NCBI GenBank assembly: GCA_051653605.1
Contig: JBOFWL010000066.1
Coordinates: 1-64,000, forward strand
Direction: 5' to 3'
Length of the DNA: 64,000 nt
Origin: JBOFWL01 sp051653605
Lineage (GTDB): Bacteria > Spirochaetota > Brevinematia > Brevinematales > Brevinemataceae
A program made the position numbers and the translations under genes. The notes under the pieces were generated by a model. That model did no database searches. It saw nothing but the letters and a program-made list of their open reading frames with translations, and was not told where the DNA came from. Below, piece after piece: positions 40,146-49,724 of the stretch. How positions within the stretch are numbered: position 1 is the first letter of the stretch; every line of letters starts with the position of its first letter.

Positions 40146-40673
40146 ATGAAAAAAAATATACCATTTTTACTTTTAATATTCTTTATCTCCAGTTGCTCTA
40201 CATCACCTGTAGACTTATCTTCAGTTTTTATTAAAAACCTATCTGAAGGGGCATTCTTCTTGGTAGAGCGTTCTGTTCAAGAAACAGGGGTTGACCAAAA
40301 TGGAGCACCTATATTCAAGGAAGTTTCTAGTTTAGACTCTACCACACCGCTTAAATTGATTGTTTTAGACGGAAAATACACAGGTAGTTTCATCCACAAC
40401 GATTTACTTTATACTTTTGAAACTGTAAATGATTCATATAGTGGGGTTTATTCTTATTATGTTTTTGGTCGCTCTTCTGATACGGCAAACACTCGAATAA
40501 AAGCTTATATTGGCTTTAAAATTCAAAATGATGGTATTTATGCTGCGGGAAAGAAAAATTGGGATGCAGGGACTACTCTTCAATCTACTCTTTCTTTTTA
40601 TGGAAGAAATAATATTGATTTCTCAAAGATCGATGGTGGACCTTTATACCAAATATTAGGAACAACATTGTAA
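40146..40673 (+). CDS. Unknown lipoprotein
   Basis: 175 residues. A lipoprotein signal peptide is clear: MKKNIPFLLLIFFISSC with the lipobox Cys17. The mature part is beta-rich (LKLIVLDGKYTGSFIHNDLLYTFETVND, YSYYVFGR). No family is recognised. It has its own ribosome-binding region after the DUF305 hairpin and ends with a terminator shared with greA. Confidence 0.6.
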   Translation: MKKNIPFLLLIFFISSCSTSPVDLSSVFIKNLSEGAFFLVERSVQETGVDQNGAPIFKEVSSLDSTTPLKLIVLDGKYTGSFIHNDLLYTFETVNDSYSGVYSYYVFGRSSDTANTRIKAYIGFKIQNDGIYAAGKKNWDAGTTLQSTLSFYGRNNIDFSKIDGGPLYQILGTTL

Positions 40674-40688
40674 ATAACTAATTTATAA

Positions 40689-40718
40689 GAAAAAAGCCTC
40701 CTTAAAGGAGGCTTTTTT
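40689..40718. terminator. Bidirectional intrinsic terminator
   Basis: Stem AAAAAAGCCTCC / GGAGGCTTTTTT with loop TTAAA, between the lipoprotein gene and convergent greA. Confidence 0.9.
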
Positions 40719-40724
40719 AATTGA

Positions 40725-43421
40725 TTATTCGAAATCAGCAACGGTAATTTCAAGAACTTTATATTCTTTTGTTTCACCATTAAATTCAAATTTAAAGTTT
40801 TGCCCTTTCTTCTTGTCCAAAAGAGTATGCCCTAAAGGTGAATGATAAGAAATAATTCCTTTATCTGAGTTGGCACTCCATGGATCGAGAATCTGATATT
40901 CAACAATTCCATCATTTTTTTCTTCAAGCTTAACTTTTGTTCCGACATCAACATAGTTAGTATTTATTTTTGTCTTATCAATAACTTTCGCCTGAGCAAT
41001 TTCTTTTTCTAACTTAACAACCAATGCCTTTAACTGATCCTGTTTTTCTAAAGCAGCTTTGTATTCAGCATTTTCTCTTAAGTCTCCTTTTTCCATTGCT
41101 TCTCCAATTGCTTGAGAATTTTCAGGAATATCGGTATTGACGAGTTTTTCAAAGTCCCGGCGCTTCCCATCTAAGGATGTTCTTGTAACCAAGAAAGGAT
41201 AACGGCTTTCTAAACGGGTAACCGCAGGTTTTGCCGTTTCTAAATGAGGATACCGCTGTGTCAATGCCGCAAGAATCGTTTCTTTTTGCTCTTTTTCTAA
41301 AGAAAGTGTTGAAAAAACCAATGCAAATAGCGATTGTGCTGTGCTTTCATCCGCATTTTCAATAACTTTATTAAGCATTTTCTTCTTAAAGAGGAGATCT
41401 TCAAGTTGAGTGAGAACTTTTTTATTACGCCCTACAGCTGATTTCGCCCCAATATCAGAATTAATAATATCGATCAATGAGACCATTCTTAACACAAGTT
41501 CTTGAGGACTAACAGCAGCTGCCAATTCATCTTTAAGTTCATCTAAGGCATGTTTTGCAACCCAAACAAAAAGGTCTGGTTTTTCTTGAAAATGTGCCAA
41601 AGCTTCAGAAATAATTCGAAGAATTTCTTCCCACTTAGCGTGCGTAACTAACTCTTGAAGCATTGTACTGTGATTTTTAGTTAGAGGAGTTCCTAAAATA
41701 AGAGTTCTGTAGAGATCACCCCAATCTTCTCTTTTTTGAAGTTGTGTTAGCGTGATTTTTTGAAGCTCAAAGTCCATATTGCTATAGAATTCAGAGAAGT
41801 GTTTAACAGAAGCAAGAACATTTGCGTCTAAATCGGGAACATTTTCACATTTTGCATAACGAAGAATAGCGTATGCCAAGGCTTTACGTTCAGAGCTTTC
41901 GCTATGAATATTAAGAATTTCTAAGAAATAATCACGTAGAGCAGAGGCAGGAGCACTATTTATATCTCCACCACGGATAACAAAATTAATAGCAACAGAT
42001 AATTTATTATCAAAGCTTGTCGTCTTCTTAAAGCGAGAAATTAATTCCTCAACAACAGATCGCTCTGTATCCCGAAGTTCAATAACGTTACGTTTTGCTA
42101 AACTGGCTACAACAGTGTTAGAAAACTCCATTGATTTTCTTGTACGAGTCCACCAACGTGTCCATTCTTTTTCGCCTAAGAAATCTGGAACAAGAATTTC
42201 TTTCAATTCTTTGGAACCCAAGCTATCAGTATCATTACTTCTCATGATTAGCTCAATAATTCTCAAGGGTTCTTCCTCAAGCATCGTCTTCAATTCTTCA
42301 GGTTTATTAAGTTTCCAGATATAAATATGATCTTCATCTAAAACATTAAGAGATCTCAATGCAATTGCTAAGCTCATTTGGTGATCTTTTTTATTGGTGA
42401 AGGAAACTTTTACTATATCTTTTTCAATAGAAGAAACAATTCCAAGCCCCCATGTTTTATGGAAAACGTGAGAACCCGCATCAAAAGCAATATGGCTTTC
42501 AAAGAATCGAATCGCTTCTCTATAGGGTTTCCATGTTTGACCAACATTTGAAGCTTTAAGGTAATGATCTAGCTGGTGGTGATCTTTGTAAAGTTCACGA
42601 TAACAATCTTCGATTGCTTTTCTATATTGTTTTTCTGAAGGATGAAGCCCCACACACATTTTCAGAATGGGAAGAACAAGTTTATTCTTTTCTTCTTTAA
42701 TCATATTTTTAGCTACAGTGTTAAAGAGTAATGCAGCTACGTATTCATCAGGGCTTGCTTCACGAATTTTTTTAGCGATCATGATGATCATTTTGACATC
42801 TTCTGGGTAAAGAGAAATAATTCTAGACCAGAGTTCTTCAATCATCTTGATGTTTTTTGTGTAGATAAAGCGTTCAATAGCCAAACGGTAGTAGAACATT
42901 GCCAAATCTTTATCTTCAGCTTCATAAAACTCACCAAGAAATTTAGCATTAGCGGCATCCGCACTATCAACAAGAACAAGTCGTTTTTTTATGTTGAATA
43001 ACGCATCTTTATCATCTGATGCAGTATAGATATGCTCTAAAGTTCGGAGAGCATATTTATGTTCCCGATAAGCCAATAATTTTTCACAAAGGAATTCAAC
43101 AACCTTGTTTTTACCAGCTTCAAAGAATGTTTTGATAAGTTGAGGAAGATAGCTGTCGTCCATCGAGCTTTGCTGAAGAGACACTGCACCCACAACATAG
43201 AGTCCAATGACGCTTTGAGGGGCATTTTTTAAGTGCTCTCGGCATAATTGCGTAAGCTCATCGGTACAAGCGGCATTTCGTGAAGCATCGATGATAGAAT
43301 CGAGTTCAACAAAGCTGCGAACTGTAAAACTTTCGGCAGGAGTATTTGTCCATTTTTCATCATTCAATTTCTGTTGCAATTCTTCTACGATAGAATCTTT
43401 ATTGAGGATAGATTTCACCAT
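40725..43421 (-). CDS. greA: Transcription elongation factor GreA with long N-terminal extension
   Basis: 898 residues, against about 158 for ordinary GreA. The last 150 residues are GreA: an N-terminal coiled coil with GEAMEKGDLRENAEYKAALEKQ containing the acidic tip that enters the RNA polymerase secondary channel, then the FKBP-like C-terminal domain (DKGIISYHSPLGHTLLDKKKGQ). The first 740 residues are helical and repeat-like, with no recognised catalytic motif. Such giant GreA proteins are known from spirochaetes (for example Borrelia, about 900 residues) and support the taxonomic call. GGAGGCAG lies just upstream of ATG 43421. Confidence 0.92.
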   Translation of the reverse strand: MVKSILNKDSIVEELQQKLNDEKWTNTPAESFTVRSFVELDSIIDASRNAACTDELTQLCREHLKNAPQSVIGLYVVGAVSLQQSSMDDSYLPQLIKTFFEAGKNKVVEFLCEKLLAYREHKYALRTLEHIYTASDDKDALFNIKKRLVLVDSADAANAKFLGEFYEAEDKDLAMFYYRLAIERFIYTKNIKMIEELWSRIISLYPEDVKMIIMIAKKIREASPDEYVAALLFNTVAKNMIKEEKNKLVLPILKMCVGLHPSEKQYRKAIEDCYRELYKDHHQLDHYLKASNVGQTWKPYREAIRFFESHIAFDAGSHVFHKTWGLGIVSSIEKDIVKVSFTNKKDHQMSLAIALRSLNVLDEDHIYIWKLNKPEELKTMLEEEPLRIIELIMRSNDTDSLGSKELKEILVPDFLGEKEWTRWWTRTRKSMEFSNTVVASLAKRNVIELRDTERSVVEELISRFKKTTSFDNKLSVAINFVIRGGDINSAPASALRDYFLEILNIHSESSERKALAYAILRYAKCENVPDLDANVLASVKHFSEFYSNMDFELQKITLTQLQKREDWGDLYRTLILGTPLTKNHSTMLQELVTHAKWEEILRIISEALAHFQEKPDLFVWVAKHALDELKDELAAAVSPQELVLRMVSLIDIINSDIGAKSAVGRNKKVLTQLEDLLFKKKMLNKVIENADESTAQSLFALVFSTLSLEKEQKETILAALTQRYPHLETAKPAVTRLESRYPFLVTRTSLDGKRRDFEKLVNTDIPENSQAIGEAMEKGDLRENAEYKAALEKQDQLKALVVKLEKEIAQAKVIDKTKINTNYVDVGTKVKLEEKNDGIVEYQILDPWSANSDKGIISYHSPLGHTLLDKKKGQNFKFEFNGETKEYKVLEITVADFE

Positions 43422-43448
43422 CTCAGCTGCCTCCTAGCATGCACCATA

Positions 43449-44444
43449 CTAACATATATTCGTTTCTTCTAAATAAGCGTCTAGAACTTTCTCTGCTTGC
43501 AATCCAATTTTTTTACCAACTTCCTCATAAGAATAGAGTCGGCAAAGTTCTGCAGCTAGATATAATACTCGTTCATAAATCTGCTTTACACCCTCTGGCG
43601 TACGCATTTGATAAACGTAGTAATCAAAAATCCAGAAATAAAGATTCATCAACTTAGGAATAGTAACTTCCAAGTTTTCCCCGCCTCTAAAGCTACGTTC
43701 ATAGGCAGAAATTTTTGCTTGAATCTTTTTATATTCTTCATACTCTAGTCGGCGACGCAAAGTAAGGCCACCAAAAAGATATCCATAGACCGGTATCCAA
43801 TAACACATCTTATCTTCCGGAAAATAATCCGCTCGAACAAGCTGAACCAACCGAGTGATCAATGGTGATTCTATTGAATCAATATCAATTTTATCAGTGC
43901 ATTGAAGAAATAATTCATTAAAATAACATACAGCATATTCTTTTTTCATGTATTCCCTATCAAGGCTATAAATATCGCCTAAAAGAGAATACACTCGATA
44001 ATCTGCATCATCTGGAAATTTTGTTAAAATAAAATTAAGCGTTTCTATTGCTCGCCCAACCTGTTCGCATTCATCAAAAGCGTAGGCAAGCAACACTAAA
44101 ATTTCCCTTTGCGTGTTATCACACTCACGACTCGCTCTACTGAGAAAATCGATAACTCGCCCCAAAATAAAGCTTTTTATCGCAAGAAACATATGGGAGC
44201 TTCTTACATCTTGTTCTTGACAAAAATCAACAAAATCTTCCCATTCCCGAAACAAAACCTTGCCTGAGGAGGAATCTTTATAGCTTAAAAGGGGGATTCT
44301 CTTCTGCCAAAATCGAGCCATTTTAAGAACATCATCTCTAACGTCCATAAAACTATCGTCAAGAGAAAAAGCAATTTGCTCGGTTTTTCCCCACGCACCA
44401 GCCATTAAGCTTTGCAGAATCTCTTGTTCCATCCGAGAACTCAA
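43449..44444 (-). CDS. Unknown helical protein upstream of greA
   Basis: 331 residues. The best start is TTG 44444, since GGAGG is placed 6 bases before it; ATG 44432 would have an 18-base spacing. The protein is soluble, rich in Leu, Tyr, Glu and Arg, and helical, with a TPR-like part (LVLLAYAFDECEQVGRAIETLNFILTKFPDDADYRVYSLLGDIYSLD, about 120-165). It lies 27 bases upstream of greA on the same strand, so it is probably in the same operon. No specific family is recognised. Confidence 0.65.
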   Translation of the reverse strand: MSSRMEQEILQSLMAGAWGKTEQIAFSLDDSFMDVRDDVLKMARFWQKRIPLLSYKDSSSGKVLFREWEDFVDFCQEQDVRSSHMFLAIKSFILGRVIDFLSRASRECDNTQREILVLLAYAFDECEQVGRAIETLNFILTKFPDDADYRVYSLLGDIYSLDREYMKKEYAVCYFNELFLQCTDKIDIDSIESPLITRLVQLVRADYFPEDKMCYWIPVYGYLFGGLTLRRRLEYEEYKKIQAKISAYERSFRGGENLEVTIPKLMNLYFWIFDYYVYQMRTPEGVKQIYERVLYLAAELCRLYSYEEVGKKIGLQAEKVLDAYLEETNIC

Positions 44445-44593
44445 CCAACTCCTCCCGCTCTACTCACATCCTTAAAATAAGGAATATTAAAGCCAAAACC
44501 AAGACTAGAACTGAAAAACACACATATAGACATTATAAAGACTTTTTAAAAAAATATCAAGACTTTATTACAAAATAGCTTAAGGAATGGGGT

Positions 44594-46804
44594 CTAAAAG
44601 AGAGAATCTCTACTCTTAGAAAAATCAAGCCCTTGCCCTTGATAAATAATCAAGTAGCGATTATAGCTTTCTAGAACTTTTTTCATATAATTACGCGTTT
44701 CTCTAATCGGGTGAACTTCTATAAATTCAAAAATATTTTGCGGTTCATATTTACGTTGAATTTCTAACACTCTATTCGGGCCACCGTTATAGGCCGCTAT
44801 GGCGGGTATCAAGCCTAGAGTTTTGGTGTTATCAGAAAGATACGCTGCTCCCAATAAAATATTCACTTTAGGGTCAAATAGGCTGTAATTTGTTGGATTA
44901 TCCAGCACTTGTCGAGCCACTATTCGCGCGGTGGCTGGCATCAACTGCATCAATCCTCGTGCTCCCGCGTGAGAGCGCGCATTTGTCTTATAAAAACTTT
45001 CTGTGCGAATGACAGCATAGATTAAATGCTCATCCAAATTTCCGGCAACCTTTTCCAGAGCATTCGATACCTGCGTAAAGTATGGGCGAGGGTAATAGGC
45101 CTTAAGTGCTTTATTACCAATAATATGACGCATCCCACTTACAGCAAAAGATTTTTTTCGAGAATATATAGGATAGAATCCATTCTCCGCCATATCATTG
45201 GCTTCAAAAAAATCTCCAAATACAATATCCTGTTCGTAGGGATTGTTGATTCCTTCGTGGTAGAGGATGCGGCGAGCAGCATGATGCAAGCCTAAAGTTA
45301 GGTATGCTTCTGTGAGTGCCTTTCCATCTTTAGAGAGGGTATGCCCCAGACCATTATCAATCAAACTTTCCGAAGAAAGAATACGTTCTGCCTGTGATTT
45401 TTCCCCTCGATTTCCTAAATAGTAAAGCACAACAGCAGCATTAACGCGAGCTGATCGATCTTTAGATGCAATACCTTTCTTTAAAGAATTAAAAAGTCCT
45501 CTTTTTATCTCTGCTCCACCAGGTTCTTTTTTAAATAGGCGATTAAGCAATTCAACAGACATAATTCCAAAATATGTGTCTGGGCTTTCAGCTATAATGC
45601 CACTAAGCAAGGTACTCACGCCATTAGTTTGACCTATTTGAAGCTTTGAGTAGGCCATTAAAAAGTTAATATAAGGAGAATAGTAGCCTTCCCAAACCTG
45701 TTCACGAGCTTTTTCAAGGTGATCCGCTATTAAATCAAAGCGTCGAAAAGCTAGATAATTGCGCACAGCTCGCTCGGCATTGTCATTAAGGTATCTATCT
45801 TCCACTGGCCCCTTGATGTATTCTCCAAAAATCTCTTCTGTTTTTTCTAAATTATAGGGAGCCTTCGTTATACCTCGATACCTTGTAAGTTGAGTATTAT
45901 AAACACTTCCTCTAGCCCTTGCTTGAACGCGACTATTATAAAAAGAGAGATATTCTTGCACAGCCTCATTTTTCTGAGGAAGCCCCTTCAACATAGAAGC
46001 AAACGAGCTTTCTGAAGAACCAAACCGCACACCCATTGCTTTTAAGTCGTCGGCAGAACATGTAGTATGCTCTATGCGAAAACGCGCAAAAGGTAAGGCC
46101 TTAGACGCTCTCCCTGTAAAGATAAACTTATCCATCATCCGATCAATATCTTCGATTTTAATTTTATCTTCTAAATCTTTGATAATATGGGATAAAGCTA
46201 AGGAATCTTGAAATTGATCAACTATGTTTTCAAGGTAAAAGTTTATAAGGTAAGCAGCTTCTTTTTCGGTAATGTAGTCTTTACGGCGAAGTAGCAATGC
46301 TATAAAAGATTTAAGCGGATATCCTAGAGAAGCCTGTGTATCATTATAAATTCGTTCTAGAGATTTATGATCTTTAGTACGCAATGCGTTCTCAACGAGC
46401 ACCATTACCGCATCATCACGAACTGTAATCAGAGGGTTATTAGTCGCCAAAGAATACAATCCTGATTCTGCTCCTGGCACTTTTAGTTGCATACGAATAA
46501 GTGCACGTAGGATATCTTTTTGACCATTCAAAAAAGGAGTTTCACCCGACATTTTATTAAGCCGCTCTAAAAGAGTTCTCAACACCTCAATACGCCGCTT
46601 TGAATTTGACGGCAACGATTGAAATTGCTGTAAAATCAGCTTAAACTCGGCTATCATACGGGGATTTTCATCTTCTAATGGTGGAGTTTCCACCGTATAA
46701 GGAAGAACATCTGCAGATGTAGGCAACAAAATCGTTGCAGATGCACCAGAACATATTAAAACAACCACAAACCACGTTGCACCAAAACCTCGAAAAATTT
46801 GCAT
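44594..46804 (-). CDS. slt: Periplasmic soluble lytic transglycosylase
   Basis: 736 residues with an N-terminal signal segment (ATWFVVVLICSGASA), a long helical superhelix-like region typical of Slt70 (about 40-580) and a C-terminal SLT domain. Catalytic Glu is at about residue 600 in VIRTESFYKTNARSHAGARGLMQLMPATA, followed by FDPKVNILLGAAYLSD and IPAIAAYNGGPNRV. It cleaves the MurNAc-GlcNAc bond forming 1,6-anhydroMurNAc, and would feed cell-wall recycling, perhaps linked to the MupG/PTS region. Confidence 0.9.
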   Translation of the reverse strand: MQIFRGFGATWFVVVLICSGASATILLPTSADVLPYTVETPPLEDENPRMIAEFKLILQQFQSLPSNSKRRIEVLRTLLERLNKMSGETPFLNGQKDILRALIRMQLKVPGAESGLYSLATNNPLITVRDDAVMVLVENALRTKDHKSLERIYNDTQASLGYPLKSFIALLLRRKDYITEKEAAYLINFYLENIVDQFQDSLALSHIIKDLEDKIKIEDIDRMMDKFIFTGRASKALPFARFRIEHTTCSADDLKAMGVRFGSSESSFASMLKGLPQKNEAVQEYLSFYNSRVQARARGSVYNTQLTRYRGITKAPYNLEKTEEIFGEYIKGPVEDRYLNDNAERAVRNYLAFRRFDLIADHLEKAREQVWEGYYSPYINFLMAYSKLQIGQTNGVSTLLSGIIAESPDTYFGIMSVELLNRLFKKEPGGAEIKRGLFNSLKKGIASKDRSARVNAAVVLYYLGNRGEKSQAERILSSESLIDNGLGHTLSKDGKALTEAYLTLGLHHAARRILYHEGINNPYEQDIVFGDFFEANDMAENGFYPIYSRKKSFAVSGMRHIIGNKALKAYYPRPYFTQVSNALEKVAGNLDEHLIYAVIRTESFYKTNARSHAGARGLMQLMPATARIVARQVLDNPTNYSLFDPKVNILLGAAYLSDNTKTLGLIPAIAAYNGGPNRVLEIQRKYEPQNIFEFIEVHPIRETRNYMKKVLESYNRYLIIYQGQGLDFSKSRDSLF

Positions 46805-46844
46805 CCCCTCTCCTTATCTTATTACCGTTTTATATTTTATAGGG

Positions 46845-47774
46845 TTATAAATGCTCTAAGTACGAACCTATTGAATAAGAAACCTCTGCTCCTTTACCCG
46901 CAGCCGATACTACTTGGCGAGTAGCACCTTCGCAACAATCTCCAGAAGCGAACAGACCTTTTGGGGCTCCTTTAATAGAGCCATCAGGATTAATCACCAC
47001 AAAGCCTGCTTCATTCTTAAAAGAAGCATCTAGAAATGCTGTATTAGGAGTAAGACCTACGTAAAGAAAAACCCCATCAAGAGCAATATCTTGGAATTCC
47101 CCTGTTTTTACATTTTTAACATTGATTCCGTCTAATTTATCACTGCCTTTAAACTCTTCAACCACGCTATCAAGAACATATTCAACGTTACTGAGTTTAT
47201 TAAAGGCATCTTGCACAATCTTATCTGCTCGGAATTGATCCCGTCGATGCACAATATAGACCTTCTTGACAATTTTTGACAAATACACACTCTCATCCAG
47301 CGCTGAATTTCCTCCACCGATGACAGCAACAACTTTATCCTTGTAGAAGGCTCCATCACAGATAGCACAAGTACCAATACCTTTACCAAAGAATTTGTCT
47401 TCACCCTTGGCTCCGGTACGGCGAGCCGATGCCCCCGATGCAATCAACACAGACTTTGCTGTATAAGTTCCACCAGAAACGGTGGTGACCGTCCAAATAT
47501 TATCGGCGTGTGAAACTGCTGATACGGCGTCATATACAAACTCTACACCAAAACGCACAACTTGCTCCTGCATTTTGGCGGTGAGTTCAAAACCATCTAC
47601 TCCCTCTGGAAAGCCGGGATAGTTATCAATATGACTAGTAAGAGCAGCCTGCCCACCAGCTGCGAGTTGCTCAAACAATTGCACTTTGTGACCTGCTCTA
47701 ACGGCGTAAAGGGCGGCGGTCATCCCCGAAGGGCCTGCACCAACGATAATTAAATCTACAGTTTGAGAAGACAT
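46845..47774 (-). CDS. trxB: Thioredoxin reductase
   Basis: 309 residues. FAD-binding GAGPSGMTAALYAVRAG, the redox-active CAICDGAFY disulfide motif, the NADPH-binding GGGNSALDESVYLS and the C-terminal GLFASGDCCEGATRQVVSAAGKGAEVS are all intact. It reduces thioredoxin with NADPH, serving oxidative defence and the ArsC-like reductase. Monocistronic. No thioredoxin gene lies in the window. Confidence 0.95.
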   Translation of the reverse strand: MSSQTVDLIIVGAGPSGMTAALYAVRAGHKVQLFEQLAAGGQAALTSHIDNYPGFPEGVDGFELTAKMQEQVVRFGVEFVYDAVSAVSHADNIWTVTTVSGGTYTAKSVLIASGASARRTGAKGEDKFFGKGIGTCAICDGAFYKDKVVAVIGGGNSALDESVYLSKIVKKVYIVHRRDQFRADKIVQDAFNKLSNVEYVLDSVVEEFKGSDKLDGINVKNVKTGEFQDIALDGVFLYVGLTPNTAFLDASFKNEAGFVVINPDGSIKGAPKGLFASGDCCEGATRQVVSAAGKGAEVSYSIGSYLEHL

Positions 47775-47878
47775 ATCTTCCCCCTTAATGTTGATAATTT
47801 TACCCTAATGTCATAATTCATTATAACAAAAAAAGTGTAATAAATCAAGAAATGACACACTTTAAGGGATTTAGATAA

Positions 47879-47908
47879 AAAAAAAGCACCCGCAAAGGTG
47901 CTTTTTTC
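47879..47908 (-). terminator. Intrinsic terminator of the flagellar operon
   Basis: Stem AAAAAGCACC / GGTGCTTTTT with loop CGCAAA at the end of motB; T run on the minus strand. Confidence 0.85.
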
Positions 47909-48654
47909 TAGCGGTCTCTTTCAACACTAACAAATATTTCAACTCGTCTATTATAAGCGCGACCTTCTGGGGTATCGTTGCTTTCAATTGGTTGATATTC
48001 TGCTCTACCTTCAGCAGTAAAACGAGCTGGATCAATTCCAAAATCGGAGAGATATCTCACAATTGTAGATGCTCTACCTGTAGAAAGCTCCCAATTACTT
48101 GGAAAACGCTGTGCTGTGGTAGTGTTGGGGCGAATAGCTCCTCGATCTGTGTGACCTATAACCTCTAGCTTGGTTTGATCGGGGCCAGCAGCGATAGCCG
48201 CAGCAACTTTTCGTAAAATCTCAACCCCTTCTTCGTAATCGATCTCCGCGGAGGCAGGTCGAAAGAAGAAATCCGAAGCAAGAGTAATTTTATAGCCTTT
48301 CGTTACTTCTTCTATACGCACTTTTTGAGATTTTATTTCCGGCTTGAATAAATCAGAAACCTGCTGAACACTGCGATTTAAGCCCGATCCTTGTATTGTT
48401 GAGGGAAGGGACTCCACTGTGTTGCCCATCTCTATCAGCACACCCGGTGAAAGCGTCGATCCGCCATCAAGTTTCCCTAGGGATCCATCAAAAGCAGATA
48501 AAATTAACTGTATTTGTTGCCCTGGAGGTGCTTGAATACCCATAAGTGCGATAAAAAAGGTGAGTAGCAAGGTAACCATATCTCCATATGTGCCCAACCA
48601 TGCTGGTAGCCCAGGCGGTGGACACTCCGGACACTTGTTTTCTTCGTCGGCCAT
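47908..48654 (-). CDS. motB: Flagellar stator protein MotB
   Basis: 248 residues. The single membrane segment carries the proton-binding Asp in TYGDMVTLLLTFFIALMG. The C-terminal OmpA-like peptidoglycan-binding domain has VIGHTDRGAI, NWELSTGRASTIVRYLSDFGI and NRRVEIFV. An N-terminal CPECPPPGLPAW precedes the membrane segment. It anchors the stator to peptidoglycan. It lies 2 bases after motA. Confidence 0.94.
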   Translation of the reverse strand: MADEENKCPECPPPGLPAWLGTYGDMVTLLLTFFIALMGIQAPPGQQIQLILSAFDGSLGKLDGGSTLSPGVLIEMGNTVESLPSTIQGSGLNRSVQQVSDLFKPEIKSQKVRIEEVTKGYKITLASDFFFRPASAEIDYEEGVEILRKVAAAIAAGPDQTKLEVIGHTDRGAIRPNTTTAQRFPSNWELSTGRASTIVRYLSDFGIDPARFTAEGRAEYQPIESNDTPEGRAYNRRVEIFVSVERDR

Positions 48655-48656
48655 GA

Positions 48657-49430
48657 TTATTCTCCTTCAGTATCGCCTTTTCGGTCGGATACAGACAAGA
48701 AAGCGTTAAGGCGTTCTCTTAAAATAGCTGGGTTATCTCCAGCTTGTATTGATAACACACCTTCAAGAATGATTTCCTTCATCATGATTTCGTTATCATT
48801 ATAGTTTTTCAATTTACTTGCAGCGGGGGAGCATATTAAGTTTGCAACAATAGCTCCATATAGTGTTGTAATCAAGGCAACAGCCATATTTTTCCCTAGA
48901 GATGCTGTATCTGCAAGGTTTCCTAACAACGCAATCAGCCCTACAAGAGTTCCAATCATTCCAAAAGAAGGCGCAAATGCTGCCCAATCTTCAAAAACCT
49001 TAATGTTTGATTTATGCCTAGCGTCTAGTTTCGTTAATTCATTATACATAATACGTTTAACAACTTCAGGATCTGTTCCATCCACCACCAATCGTATCGC
49101 TTTTTGAAGAAACACATCAGGAATTTCTGCCACGTCATCTTCTAATGAGAGAACGCCTTCTTTACGAGCTTTCTCTCCAAATGTTTGAAGAGTATCAATA
49201 AGGGATGCGATATCCATTGCTGGTTTTTTCATTGCGTAAGAAAAAAACTTGCCTACTTTGGCTGTTCGTTCAAAGGGATTGGCGAAAAGTACCGCTCCAA
49301 GAGAACCACCCAAGGTAATAAACACTGAAATCAAGTCCCAATAAGGTAGGAGAGACTGACCTGAGATAAACATTCCTCCGAGAACCAAAAGAGTACCCGC
49401 AGATAATCCTATGATGGATCCTTTTTCCAT
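48657..49430 (-). CDS. motA: Flagellar stator protein MotA
   Basis: 257 residues, four membrane segments (two near the N-terminus: LSAGTLLVLGGMFI and ISVFITLGGSLGAVLF; two near 150-200: FAPSFGMIGTLVGLIALL and KNMAVALITTLYGAIVANLI). The cytoplasmic loop between them carries charged residues that contact FliG. It forms the ion channel with MotB. AAAAGGAG-type purine stretch lies before ATG 49430 (CGAGGTCG). Confidence 0.95.
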   Translation of the reverse strand: MEKGSIIGLSAGTLLVLGGMFISGQSLLPYWDLISVFITLGGSLGAVLFANPFERTAKVGKFFSYAMKKPAMDIASLIDTLQTFGEKARKEGVLSLEDDVAEIPDVFLQKAIRLVVDGTDPEVVKRIMYNELTKLDARHKSNIKVFEDWAAFAPSFGMIGTLVGLIALLGNLADTASLGKNMAVALITTLYGAIVANLICSPAASKLKNYNDNEIMMKEIILEGVLSIQAGDNPAILRERLNAFLSVSDRKGDTEGE

Positions 49431-49451
49431 AATATCGACCTCTTGTGTATA

Positions 49452-49676
49452 TTATTTGTTGGCAACTGCTGCTTGATTTGCGTGTATCAAAGCCTTATAA
49501 ATACTCCCAGCTAAGAAGTTAGATGCTCTTTTTTCGATCTCGTGTGGGTCTTCTTTAACTAAGAATTTTTTTCCAGAATTTAGCACGATAACTGTGTCCG
49601 GGGTTTGTTCTATAGTTTCAATTTGGTGTGGATTCATAAAAAATTTCGTATCGTTTAGGCGTGTTAATTCTATCAT
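49452..49676 (-). CDS. flbD: FlbD-family flagellar protein
   Basis: 74 residues. MIELTRLNDTKFFMNPHQIETIEQTPDTVIVLNSGKKFLVKE matches the small FlbD family, always found between flgE and motA in spirochaetes and many Gram-positives. It is cytoplasmic and of uncertain function. GAGGAGG-type sequence precedes ATG 49676. Confidence 0.9.
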   Translation of the reverse strand: MIELTRLNDTKFFMNPHQIETIEQTPDTVIVLNSGKKFLVKEDPHEIEKRASNFLAGSIYKALIHANQAAVANK

Positions 49677-49724
49677 TGGGAGCCTCCTCTCAATACATTA
49701 CACTATCTCAAAGAAAGTCTAAAA

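Noticed and set aside
47132..47443. 103-residue minus-strand frame inside trxB
   Set aside because: It overlaps the intact thioredoxin reductase frame completely and has no ribosome-binding site.
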